Shown in pieces: positions 14,201 to 24,810 of a stretch of DNA of 64,000 bases. The stretch's first letter is position 1. Each line of letters opens with the position of its first letter. The notes under the pieces are model-generated. The model saw only the letters and a list, made by a program, of their open reading frames with translations, was not told the origin of the DNA and searched no databases. A program made the translations under genes and the position numbers. Source of the DNA: Mycteria americana (Eukaryota; Chordata; Aves; Ciconiiformes; Ciconiidae). Location: assembly GCF_035582795.1 (NCBI RefSeq), contig NC_134366.1:27575661-27639660 (forward strand), in the 5' to 3' direction.

Positions 14201-17124
14201 TCATAGTGTTTTCAGATTACTTCTATGGAAATCAACCTGGGCATTACACAGAGATGTGAAGGGAGCATTGAGGCTGCTACATAGAGCAGTAAACCTAACT
14301 TGAAATAGGAAAGTTGAGATCATTCTAACAAAGACAAATGCCATTTGATCACACCTGCATTTACAGGAGAGAGCATACTCTGATCCTTACATGTATTTCT
14401 CTACAAACAAGACCTCAGATGAGAAGCCAGGCCTCTGAGCAGAACACTGCCATTTCTGTCACCATTCTGCAGTTCTATTCCCACTCCTGCCTTTGCTTTT
14501 TGGGTGACAGAGCTTCAGGACTGTAATCCAGACAACTGATTCCACAGAGTAAGTGGAGCAAAATGGAATGAAAGCTCCTCAGCTCCACACATTCGCTTCC
14601 TCCAACCTCTGATAAAGATCTCCTACAGACAACAGTTGGACAGCAGCACGGGCACAGGAGAATTAAAGCCGTGTCCTGTCTAGACAAAAATCAGTCTTAG
14701 GCTTCAAATCAAAGATTTGAAACCAAAGAAGAGAGACCAAGACTGAGAAAGGCCAACAGAAAAGAACTATTATAAGCCTTATGATAAAGATCCTACTGGA
14801 TTAATTCAACTAGGAATCCAGCTATAACATTAATATTTATATGGCTAGTCAGAATGCCACACTAAAATTGTCTGAATGCCTTTGGTTAATTCCTCTTCAA
14901 TGCAATTTAAAGATTTTTGTGTTTGGGCGCCTTTTTTGAGGGAAAAAGGAGAGAAGAGAGAAACCAACCATATTCACAGATAAAGCTCTGTCTCAAACAG
15001 TTTCACTGTATGCTTGGCATACATAACATTAAGATTTTAAAAGAAAGAATTAGGATGCTACTTTCATAATAGTTATCATTTATATTAACCTGTAATGCTG
15101 TTCTTTAAGTGTAAGTAATGACAATTTTTTAGTTTGTACTTGTCAACTGTTTTAATGTTATTCTATAAATTAAGCTAATGACAAATTCTCAACAGGACTG
15201 GGTGAAATGTATGTTTCCATTTCATTACAATGAGAGTCAAGAAGTTCCCCCTCCCCCCAATCAAAAGTACCAATATAGAAAATTGACTAAAATGACATAA
15301 TTTGGAAAGTCAGGTCGTACCCTTTGTCTTGTTTTACAAAAGCATTTAAGTACAGTACTTCCTACCAAGTGACGCACAATTTTGAATATGTTTATAAGTT
15401 AATATACCATATAGGTTCAGGCCTAAATACCATAACTATGGTTATTACATAGAATGTGTCATAAAAGGTGTGAACAACTGCCCCAAAGCTTTTAAATAGG
15501 CACAGCCACTTCTGTATATGTAATAGAAGGCACTATGTAGAAGCCTGGCTACTACTGTTTTCAGGAAGGACAGAAACTTCAACATGGCAGTTCCATGGGC
15601 TGTCTTGCAACACTGTTCACTGACAGGACGTAATATGGCCATGACCATAATATAATCACAGGCTAAAAAACAGGTACCAGGTAGCTGGTGCCCACAGCAG
15701 AAATACTGGTGCCCAGCTTCTATTTCCAGCCTACTAAATAAAAAGGAATTCTAGACTTGACAGTTGAAATGTCAAGGGAAAGCAGCAAATTCTACGGCAA
15801 CTGATAACAGCTATAATAGACATTCAAGTCTTCTGCTTGACCTTCCAGCAGGTTTTTTAAGAATTAGCTTCAGGATGTTCCTTAAAGCACTGTTTTCCAG
15901 AGACATGCTAAAAGAAGGCATGCTCTTTCCCCTGCACTCCTTCCATAAACATACATCACTTCACTTTCAGAAACAGCATACTGACCTGGATGGCCTTCAG
16001 TCTAACCCCTCTCAGTTCACACCCAAGACCAAGCTGTTAGTCTGACAGGACTGAAGACCTAAGCATTATCAAATGCCCACCTTTTTATGATAAACATCCC
16101 AACACCTCTCTTGATCTAGTAAGAAGCATATCCAAGACTTGTTTTATCTTGTGGAAATACTATTACACAACACAAATCAAAAGTGTAGAAGTAAATCTAG
16201 GGTGCTGTTACAGACACACCTGGTTTAGCCACATGGCATTTATCAGCCCCTAAATATTCACTTTCTAGGAAGAATTACCAGAACTCAGTCATAAACTTCT
16301 GAGGCATAAACATTACCTAAGCTTTACAGTGAGGTCACAGCACCTACACGGCTCTAGAACATGACGTGGGAGTTCAAAGTTTATAGTCATCGGCGTGGCT
16401 CCTGGCTGACTTAGGCTGCTGGGCCTAAGCTTCTCAAAACACTCAGCAGGAACTCTGCAAAGATTTCTACCTTTGCATCAGATTATATTTGTAATAAATT
16501 TACAACAGTTATGGGTTTTTTTCCCCAAACATAGCAGGAAAACATACTTAAGTACTAAAATTAAAAAACAACTGAGAATTTGGAAAGGACTCGACTGAAG
16601 AGTAACAAATCTGTCTATCCATGGAAACATGGCTCAAACTAGCAGTGCATTAGAACCATTCATGAACACAATTAAATACAAATCCCAGCGCTGCTCTGTA
16701 AGTCCAGCTGAGCTAGAAAGAGAAGAGACAGAAGCACGGGTAACAGACACAATACTTTTCCCACCCAAAGCTCCCGAGCTCTGCTGCAAGCCTACACCCA
16801 TCGGCACAGCCCCTCACGCAGAGACACCCACCTCCCAAAGCCCCTGCCCGGGGACGGGACGGGTCGGGCCCTGCCAGCCGGCTCCGGCAGCGGCTCCCAC
16901 AGGCCCGGGCACAGCGCGGCCCACACGAGAGCACGGGCTGCCTGGGCCCGCCCCGCCGAGCTCTTCGCCCGCTCTCCCTCTCCGTTCAACCCTCCAGCAC
17001 CAGCCGAGGGTGCGCCACGCAGCCGCCGACCACCACCGATGCCCCGCCAGGCCGGGCGGGTGCAGCCGGGCTGCAGGCCCCGCCGCCGAGCACCGCCGCG
17101 CTTACCCAGCCCTGCGCGCCTCAT
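11075..17124 (-). CDS. BET1: BET1 Golgi vesicular membrane trafficking protein (four coding exons)
   Basis: BET1 is a Qc-SNARE of ER-to-Golgi transport. It pairs with syntaxin-5, a GOS or membrin family SNARE and an R-SNARE to fuse COPII-derived vesicles. The CDS joins 17124-17106, 13937-13822, 11814-11758 and 11230-11075, and every junction has GT/AG borders. The product is 115 residues. It starts MRRAGLGDGAPTG, has the conserved [10 protein letters not shown] segment (about 14-23) and [12 protein letters not shown] (26-37), then a SNARE coiled coil (about 26-88). The probable zero-layer Gln is Q57 in KNQNKML. The conserved [12 protein letters not shown] precedes a tail anchor at about 95-112 ([18 protein letters not shown]), and the chain ends KLR. 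Human BET1 is 118 residues from memory; the 3-residue difference matches one NYG unit being absent here. The frame is intact, so this is a functional gene. Confidence 0.97.
11231..11757 (-). other. BET1 intron 3
   Basis: This is a 527-bp intron with GTAAGTG donor and TGTAG acceptor. It contains no recognised repeat and nothing else identifiable. Confidence 0.9.
11758..11814 (-). CDS. BET1: BET1 coding exon 3
   Basis: The 57 bases encode residues 46-64 ([19 protein letters not shown]), including the probable zero-layer glutamine Q57. The acceptor follows a run of ten T residues (TAATAG), and the donor is GTAAGTG. Both ends are phase 0, so skipping the exon would keep the frame but delete the centre of the SNARE motif. 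Confidence 0.96.
11815..13821 (-). other. BET1 intron 2
   Basis: This is a 2007-bp intron with GTAAGTA donor and TAATAG acceptor. The block at about 12190-12790 is GC-richer than its surroundings and looks like an old interspersed repeat (separate entry). The rest is AT-rich, with no further feature seen. Confidence 0.9.
12190..12790. repeat. Unclassified repeat-like block in BET1 intron 2
   Basis: The block stands out by composition from its AT-rich intron. It is built of variants of CAGGTCCAAGGTCAAGCCAG and GCTGCAACACAGCTGCAACG, a style seen in old interspersed repeats of reptiles and birds. No terminal repeats, target duplication or coding domain were recognised. The short frames on both strands within it carry no known motif. 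It may instead be unique GC-rich sequence. Confidence 0.3.
13822..13937 (-). CDS. BET1: BET1 coding exon 2
   Basis: The 116 bases encode residues 7-45, including the Gly/Tyr/Asn-rich head and the start of the SNARE helix ([15 protein letters not shown]). The acceptor is TTTATAG after a pyrimidine-rich stretch, and the donor is GTAAGTA. With exon 1 it totals 135 bases, so exon 3 begins in phase 0. Confidence 0.96.
13938..17105 (-). other. BET1 intron 1
   Basis: This is a 3168-bp intron with GTAAGC donor and TTTATAG acceptor. Its first several hundred bases (about 16780-17105) belong to the CpG island. The rest is AT-rich with small direct repeats, such as CATAGTGTTT twice at about 14192-14211. 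No nested gene was recognised; frames at 14338-14687 and 15764-16045 have no family motif. Confidence 0.9.
17106..17124 (-). CDS. BET1: BET1 coding exon 1
   Basis: The 19 coding bases encode MRRAGL plus the first base of Gly7. The donor is GTAAGC at 17105. The start codon has G at -3. The upstream sequence read on this strand to about 17200 has no other ATG, which supports this start. The reading frame continues into intron 1 as an open frame, so a simple open-frame scan gives a false 110-residue product here. Confidence 0.95.
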
Positions 17125-17350
17125 CGCTGTGCCCGGAGCTGCCGAGGGAAGAGGAGAAGAAGGATGGGAGCGACTCCCGCGCCCACAACGCCTGAAGGAA
17201 GCGGGGCTCGGCGGGGCAGCCGCTGCCCAGCTCCGGCCCGGCCGCCCGGCTCATTCACCCGGGGAGCGCCACGACAGCGCTCCGCGCCGCACGGCCCGCT
17301 GGGTACGGGGCTCTAGTTCCGCGCAGGGCAGGGCTGCGCAGCCCGCGCGG

Positions 17351-17374
17351 GGGCTGATGGGCGCTGTAGTTCCG
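17351..17374 (-). promoter_or_regulatory. ZNF143/THAP11-like ACTACA promoter element
   Basis: Read on the minus strand the site is GGAACTACAGCGCCCATCAG, close to the known ACTACAnnTCCCAnnATGC element of vertebrate CpG-island promoters. The ACTACA core and the CCCAT half are present, but the TTCC centre is replaced by GCGCC. It lies about 230 bp upstream of the start codon. Confidence 0.4.
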
Positions 17375-17448
17375 CGCCAAAGGCGGGGCGGCGGTGGCGC
17401 CGCCGCTGAGGGGAGGCTGGGCCTGGCACTGGCCCGGCGGCTGTGCGC

Positions 17449-17450
17449 GG

Positions 17451-17547
<97 letters not shown>

Positions 17548-17550
17548 AGG

Positions 17551-17580
<30 letters not shown>
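17449..17580. repeat. (CAGG)n / (CCTG)n tetranucleotide microsatellite
   Basis: There are 33 consecutive tetranucleotides: 24 GGCA units, two GGGA units at 17545-17552, then seven GGCA units. The phase CAGG on the plus strand is CCTG on the BET1 strand. The tract lies in the CpG island about 325 bp upstream of the BET1 start codon and 60 bp beyond the GC box. The long plus-strand frames with RQAG repeats and minus-strand frames with CLPA repeats are simply translations of this tract. Confidence 0.98.
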
Positions 17581-17583
<3 letters not shown>

Positions 17584-18157
17584 GTCAGGTGGGGTCCCTG
17601 ACACAGGTGGTCCCGTCCAGAGCCTCAAGCCTCCTCCAGCCTCGGGGGGCGCGGTTCCCGCGGGCTGGAGCACGGTGTCTGTAGGGCCTCCCTGCAGCAC
17701 CCCAAGGCATTGAACCAGTACGGTGTTTCGCAGGGGCAGCGTCCGTGTGCCCAACAGGCCCTGAAAATGGCGTGCTTTACTAGAAGGGTAGGTTTCAGGG
17801 AGTTGGACTGTGAGGCGGTGGTTCCGGGGGGCAGAAGAAGGTGGCATCGCGGGCAGCCTGGCCACCAGCTCGAGCGGGCACCGGCAGAGCAGCTTCCTCC
17901 CTGCGCGGCCATAGGAGAAGAGCAAACGCTATTAAATGTAACCAGCCGTGAATTTACTCAATACATTACCTATTTCAGCTTGCATTAAACTTTTAAGAAT
18001 TGATCCTGAAAGGAAAAAAAAAAAGAATTTCTGCCTTCCTTTCAGGAGGCCATCAGTACATTATCATTTTATTTGGAAAGGGAAGATTCTCAGTGGTTGT
18101 CTTGTAAGAGGCAGTCAAAACATTAAAATTCAGTGCTGAGTGGAGATTTACCACCTT

Positions 18158-18180
18158 CCCCCCTCCCCCCCCCCCCCCCC
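18158..18180 (+). repeat. Poly-C tract (C6-T-C16)
   Basis: Six C, one T, then sixteen C residues on the plus strand. It is a homopolymer microsatellite that may be length-variable or carry assembly error. The G-rich complement could stack as a quadruplex. Confidence 0.9.
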
Positions 18181-21134
18181 ATTTATTTGGGAGCAGCAGG
18201 CACAGTACTGCAGCATACAGCAACTTGAACTGGAAACCTGCAGATTTCATTATTATTGACTTTTCAGATCTGTGAATGATTTAAATTTCATTTGCAAAGA
18301 TAATTTCTCCTTCATTCTTTAACCCCTTGCAATGCTTTATCAGAAATGGGTTTTACCTGCTTTTATTAAAGGTGTGACTCACTCTGTGTACCAGTGGATT
18401 GAATTTATTTCCCAGTACAATTTATTAGTACTCCAGCATAAAGAAAACAACATCATGGAGTCCATTCAAAGTTTGCTATTTCAGGTGTGGCATCCACTGG
18501 ACTAAAGAAGCTGCATTGGCTTTTCCAGTTACAACATGCTGCCATATCATTAATTGCTTTGGTATTTGTGTTCTGGTAGGAACTAAGACACGCAGTATTG
18601 GACCAAGACCCACATGTATCGTACAAGCTGTATAAATGCAGACCAAAGCCCCTACTTCAATGAGCCTGCAGTATAACAGGAGTCTTCATCTGGGCAGGTG
18701 AAGTTGTAGAAGGAAGAATAAGGTAACTTCTGTCATTAAGGAGGCCTATGCCCTCCTGCTGACATCATGTAATTGCTGTAAGACACCCCATGTATCTTTT
18801 TGCAGTGCATAAAACCACAAGTAATTGCAGCGCTTCTTTTCTCTCCACTTGTCAAAGTTCAATTGAGACGTTAGCCTTGTATCAGCCCAACTTTAGGACA
18901 GACATTGAGAAGCTGTTGTTCATTTATTTATTTCTCAGTCACATCTGGATGCCTACTTCTCAAACAGCATTGTAAAGAATAAAATGAGTATAATGTAGAA
19001 ACTGGCCCTGTAGTTTATTTAATATTTTATAATTTAAGCGCTTTATCCAAAATTTCAACTAAGGCATTAGTTGCACATACAAAACAGAAGAGAAGGCCAA
19101 GGAGAAGAAATTAACTGCAGAACTGTCACCCATATACTACACAGCGTGAAGCTAATCTCCATGGGATTTTGTCTGGAACTCGGCAATTCTTACAGGAGTG
19201 TGCAGGCTGCCATCACTGATGACTTGAGACTTGATTTACATCAGTTCAGGGAAATATATCAGTTGTTTCAAAGAAGGGAAAAGTACTATCACCAGATTAA
19301 AGATGCTGTTCATGCTAAAACCATCTGAAGTTCACAGGTGCGCCCATTTCTTACCTTGCCAGGACAAAGAGGTCTCTTAAAGGATTACATGCTTAAAACA
19401 GCAAAATTCAGATGTTGTAAAATTTACAGAAAATGAACAGATTCTGAGAAAACCTTCTTCATGAGTGCTTCAGATTTGAACTAGGGCTCTGTTAGGAGCA
19501 ATATCCTCATCAAACAGTTTTTGAAGGAGGGTTAGGGTGACAGTCTATGCAGTAACTAAATAACCAGAGAGTAAAATCGAGGCTCCAGGAGGCAGTAGGA
19601 AAATGTCTTTTAGTAACAGCTGGGCTGAGTCTCTTATTGTTATGTATAATTTTATTTACATTTTTTTCTTCATACACCATCCAAGAAAATTATTACATTT
19701 GGTGGCATTGCTGTATAAAAAGATTTTTCTTTACAGTAGTTGTATATTCTATGTCACCCGTCTTTTTTTTCCCCATGACTCTTCTTCCATTTCTCAATAA
19801 ATATGGATTTATACATAACTAGGTTAAAAAAGTGCATCTCCCACTAGGTTTGTAGTTATCATTCATTGTTAAGGGGCTAATTTTTCATTTTTACTTAAAT
19901 TTTCTGTAAAATAAAATCCCAATTAGCCACATGTAAGGTGTTCACAACTCATAGTGTTTATATCTATAATCTGCTTATGATGTTTTGAAATAACATATTG
20001 AGTCTATATGCAATTTATAAATAGCACATTTAGTTCTTCACAGTTTCTTACAGCAAAGCGTGGAAATGATACTGACATGATTTATGTTTCAAATCCTTTT
20101 TTATCGTATTGAATTTATGTTTTTTTCATACACTGGAAGTGCTAGTAGAAAAGATAATTTTATAGTTGTCCTGACATTACAATAATGAAATCGCGATTCC
20201 ATCTCACAACAGAGGTTGGACATAGAGATTGACTGGGTATCGTTCATATTCACTATGTTTATGTTATATTTCCATTGATCAGTTTTATTCATATTAATCA
20301 TTTCACAGAATGAGTCTGTGAAATAAATACAATTTTTCTGTTGATGTGATTAATTGTATTCCTGTTGGCTTTCTGACCTGTTCCCTGGCAGCTCTCCCAC
20401 ACGGAGGCTAAGCCCTAGACTCCCTGGCCTTGTAAACCAGCTGTTCGTGGTTAGCAGGTGTGGCTGCAGCTGTTCCTTAACATCTGCAGTTCTTCCTGCC
20501 CGGAAGCCTAAACGAGTAGTCAGCAAGTGGTTTTAAGATGACTGACTCATCAACGTTTTGTTTATCAGTGACAACATATAGGAAGAAAAAGCACGTAAAA
20601 AAAAGAAAGAAAGAAGCATGCAGTCTGCAAGCTTATCTGTCTTGACTGTGTTTTTATAATCTTTTAATAGTAGCCTAAACAGATGTGTCACTGTCAGACA
20701 CCCTGCTTAGGCAATGTGTATGTCAGTCTCCTTTCCCCAAAATATTAATGAACAATTACTCCTTCTTTAAACAAAAAAAGAAGAAAGAGCTCTTTTTATA
20801 AAAGGGGTGTTCCACATATCCTACCTACTGTCCTACCACTGCTACCATTTTTTGGTTCTCTTTACTATCTCCAGTTAAACTAGATGAATACATTTACATA
20901 GCAAACAGCCCATGTATTTTATTAGTAGATTACTCCGTGACTCCATTGCAGAAGCAAAAAAAAGGAAAAAAAAACCAGGGAGGCTGTCTGAAAAGATCCT
21001 GTATAATCAAACTTCCAATACACAACTGAAAGCCCAGGAATCTTATTAACATGATAATAATAATGACATGATTATCATTGAATTATTAAATAAATAACCA
21101 GAATGTCAGTGTTATTCCATGTTTGATAAACAGT

Positions 21135-21189
21135 TTTTCACAGCCGTCACGATTAACTTGCTACTTTCAACAATTATAGGCTGTGAAAA
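21135..21189. repeat. Spaced inverted repeat TTTTCACAGCC / GGCTGTGAAAA
   Basis: The 11-base arms at 21135-21145 and 21179-21189 are exactly complementary, separated by 33 bases. The right arm is itself followed by ACAGCC, making a second short palindrome GGCTGTGAAAACAGCC. The surroundings carry TAAT-type sites and a long AT-rich block, a look shared with conserved enhancers. Function is not shown. Confidence 0.7.
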
Positions 21190-24100
21190 CAGCCTAACAA
21201 GTCACAGGCATCATTAGAGAGTTGAAAAGCTGATATTGCATGATATTATGTTAGTATCAAATATTTCAATCACTGTTGTCTTAAGCAGTAAGCTCCAATT
21301 ATTAAAAAAAAAAAATTGCTAGTTAAATCTTGATCCATTGTGCAATTAAGTAACAGCTGACGAGACATTTCTAAATAAAACTAATCCAGAATATTTTTAA
21401 TTAGGATTCAGTATATTCAAAAAGAAGTAATGTCAGCATCTTTCATCAGTATCCTTGTCACTTAATATCCTGGTTTATTCTAATGCTATTTAGCAAATGA
21501 GAGCCCTCAAAGTGCTTCTATTCCAACCAACTCAGATCATGCAGGTGTTTCCTCCCATATTCTGAAAGCTGACAAAACTGACACTGGACTTAGGATATCA
21601 CCAGCCTTGGTCTTCCGGGTTGTAATCTCCAGATAGGGCCATAATGAAAACCAGAACGTGCCGTGTAAAACCACACCTTCCCTAAGACTTTAAATGGCTG
21701 AAGGGGGCTGGTCACAGCTGCTGGTCGCTGCCACCTGGACTGTCAAGCAAAGCATTAATCATGCAAGTCACAAGTGGAGTAGTATGTGCAGTCGTTATTC
21801 AAGTTCTTTAATGATGAGAACATATATAAATCCCACAAACCTATCAGTTTCACCCATCACAGTGATTCACAACTTCATTAAATACTGTCAAAGAGAACCA
21901 TGGCTGTTTCTGGTCTTAATGCACTTCCATCATAGATGGCAACTTCTTTCTGGGATAAGGTTTGGAGTCGTCTCATCTCATTGTGTATTCAAACTACGTT
22001 CATTTTTTTATGATGTTCTTTTAATAACATCCTTATCAAGTATCTGCCAAAATAGCCTTTTATTGTTTTTAGAAGATAACCAAGAAGATACTTGGGCAAG
22101 ATTCTGGGAACTCCTGTTATCTTTGATAAAACTGTGTTGCTGGGAATCAGGGGAGCTTCCTTGAACATATGCAATTGTACTCATCCATGCCTAGTCATCC
22201 TAGGCCTTTCCATACACAGGCTCAAAGGATCATTAACACTTTGTACCTATAAAGACTTCCTATCTCGTAGCTTGGCATGTGTATATGATTACAGGTTGAA
22301 AAATCATGTAAACTCATCATAAGATTTTACAACTCAGTAAATATGCTTAGAACAAAATTTACAGTGTGTATATATATATAAAGTTGTGGCTGTGATGCAT
22401 TCCCTGTTATTTTCTTGTTCCTGATTTCAGCATCATCTCAGTTTTTCCAGTCATAGTGAATGTTATCCTGAGGGAGGCCTCAGGAAGCTTGGTTGGTCAG
22501 ACACGCGTCAGCAGCGAACAGTATGTATGGTTGCATTAGCAGAAAGTATCTAGTAAGAAAGTACAGTCTTCTTCACCTTTACAACACTTTTTAAAATTTA
22601 TTAACAGTGAAGGCATCTTTCTCCTCACTTTGATATAAGCTATGTTTGGGAAGTATTGAGCTTTATATTAGCTCATGGATAATATAATTTAAATATAATG
22701 ATTATTTACTTAATTGTTGTTAAATACTGTGATTCTGCTTATTCTTTCCTTTAGTTACTTTTTAGTAGCGTAAGCTGCTCCATCTCTTGTTTGATTCTGC
22801 AGGGAACACACCCAGAAATCTCTGCTGTATTTTTATAGATTTCTTGTCAGTGCTGTTAAATTACATCAAAATAGAGAAGGAAGGCTATGGACATAAGTGC
22901 TGGTCTCCCTCCTAAATTTCATTACGTAGGGCTAGAATCAAAATTTACTGAAGTCATGGAGAATTTTTGTATTGACTTTGGATCAGCCTATACATTTTTA
23001 TTAAAAAAACAGCTCTGCTGATTCTTTGTCTTCCAAATAGCGTATGCTGTGTAATCTATGAATAATTCCAGTCATGATTTCGTTCTCTAATATTAAGGTA
23101 CCATTTCTGATGTCAGCTTTGACTGGGTAATAATATCAGCTGAATGAGTGATAAGAATTCAGAGCCATTGCAGCAGCCTGAGCATTAATAACTGTAATGT
23201 CTAAAGAGGGGACTAATACATTTAAAATAAAAAGTGGAAGTCAAAGTAATTCTTCATTTCAGTAAAACAAATGTATGGGATGAATGGAGCATACAGTTCC
23301 AATGCTTCATAAGATGCAATTAAACAGTAATTTGATGATTTGTGTTCTGTTTATTTTGACCTTTCAGACATGTGGGACAGGCTTTCACCAGTCAAAATAG
23401 ATAACTCAATAAAAACAGAGACTTTAAGCACAATGAATTTCAGTGAGGGGAGAGCTATTTTGCAGACCTATATCTAGGCAGAGCATTTTCCTACAGCACA
23501 TTTCTCAAGACAAATGAGGTAGACATCATCCTTGTTTCCTTGTCCAGCAAGGTGAAACTGAGAATGTGAATCAAGGTTCCTGGATGCTGGAGCTAGCTTT
23601 GTGCTAGCTTTGTGCTTGGCCACGGGAGAGTTATTTAAAAAAAAATAAAAACATCATGTACTTCTTTAATGCTTTTTAGTTTTCTCATAGGTCAACAAAT
23701 CATGCACAAAACAATTTGTTTGATGACTAATTAGAGAAGCTAATGCCTGAACATAAATCTGCAAAAGCTCTTGCAAGTCCCCTGTTTTCCAGGAAGACCA
23801 TTACAAATAAATTACCCATTCAAAGCACCTTTATAAAGACCATTTTCTTAGGCCGTTCCTTGGACTGCAGCAGCAGGGCTAATTACCTGTACTGGATGGA
23901 GCATGATGCCAATGGGACGACGTGGCTTCCTGTACTGTGGTGGCTCATTCAGAGGTTACTTGTGTGTTTCTGCATAGCACTACATTATGCCACAAGAATA
24001 TATATTTAATGTCTGTATTCGTATTATTTGCCAGATGCAGTGTAGCAACTGGGAAGAAAGCGTAACATTGTTCTCCATAAAGATGCATCAATGCACTTCT

Positions 24101-24644
24101 AAGAAAAAGGTCTTTTAACTTACTGAAAATCTGAGCACCTTATCTAGCTTTTAATGAAGTCAGTATCAAAATTTCATCAATTTTTATGGCATGGGATCAA
24201 GGACTGAAGTAATTACAGTGTGGAAAGGATCATTAGTGTAGAAGGGATCGTTATATTTCAGAATTAAAAGTCGTAGCTTCTTTTCATGGTTTTCTGTAAA
24301 TGTAGATAAAAGCAAACTTAGGTTATGTTTTATGGTATACCATGAAGAAAGATTTCATCTCCCACAGCCCATTCACCAACAGAAGTAATTTTCGCTTGAA
24401 AATAACATGAAAAGTCATTGTCACTTGTACGGTCAAAAAGGACACGATATATAAGTTAGAATTAAATGACAGTCTACACTTTTATGCCACCATATACAAA
24501 CATCTACCGTATGGATACAGGCCATACTTGTAAACTGATAATTGGACAATAACCAGAATCCTCTGTCCCTTTAGGGATCATGTTAGGCAAAAGGTCTAGA
24601 GAACTGCCTACAGGATAAAAAGGTTTCTACCCCATTTAGCCCCA

Positions 24645-24810
24645 GTTCAAGTCCACCAAACCTGCAACCTGTTGTGGATGTCTTGAGGTCCACCAGCCCA
24701 TGTCCAGTGGTGGGTTGCTCCTTGGTTCAAGGTCCACCAGCTAGCGCTTTGTTGTGGATTGGATCCTGGCTTACAGCTCAAAGTCTGCCAGACTGCTCTT
24801 ATGTCTTTTA
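24645..24810 (+). repeat. Degenerate minisatellite, unit about 38-47 bp
   Basis: About four diverged units run head to tail. Each has a form of TTCAAGGTCCACCAG followed by CTTTGTTGTGGATTGGATCC. The third unit (24725-24773) is clearest, and the last is truncated. The divergence between units suggests an old array. It is not part of any recognised gene. Confidence 0.6.

Larger units (their letters stand above)
16780..17900. promoter_or_regulatory. BET1: CpG island containing the BET1 promoter and exon 1
   Basis: The sequence changes abruptly from AT-rich to GC-rich with many undepleted CpG dinucleotides, and covers exon 1. The transcription start is probably between about 17150 and 17390 on the minus strand; no TATA box is seen. 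Candidate sites are a GC box at 17382-17391, an E2F-like GCGCCAAA at 17374-17381, and a ZNF143-type element at 17351-17374. The motif TAGTTCCGCGC occurs twice, at about 17314 and 17367. Housekeeping expression would fit the role of BET1. CpG-island promoters often fire in both directions, so a divergent plus-strand RNA is possible but not shown. Confidence 0.85.
17901..24640. other. Gene desert segment right of BET1
   Basis: This is AT-rich DNA without recognised exons, RNA genes or classified mobile elements. The longest frame (21694-22164, 156 codons, plus strand) has no motif, biased composition or splice context that would support a gene. Contents noted: a poly-C run at 18165-18180, a 33-base spaced inverted repeat at 21135-21189, and a duplicated GCTAGCTTTGT near 23590. 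By mammalian gene order this should be the interval toward COL1A2, but no Gly-X-Y exon is visible. Confidence 0.5.

Noticed and set aside
16792..17124. Minus-strand 110-codon frame starting at the BET1 ATG
   Set aside because: Only the first six codons and one base are coding; the rest is intron 1 read through the GTAAGC donor.
16629..17713. Plus-strand frames of 188 and 224 codons across the CpG island
   Set aside because: They overlap BET1 exon 1 antisense and owe their length to GC-rich, stop-poor DNA and to translation of the (CAGG)n tract. No domain or splice evidence.
17251..17925. Minus-strand 224-codon frame rich in CLPA repeats
   Set aside because: It is a translation of the tetranucleotide repeat with GC-rich flanks.
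21694..22164. 156-codon plus-strand frame in the desert
   Set aside because: No recognisable domain, no family motif and no exon context; composition fits random AT-rich sequence.
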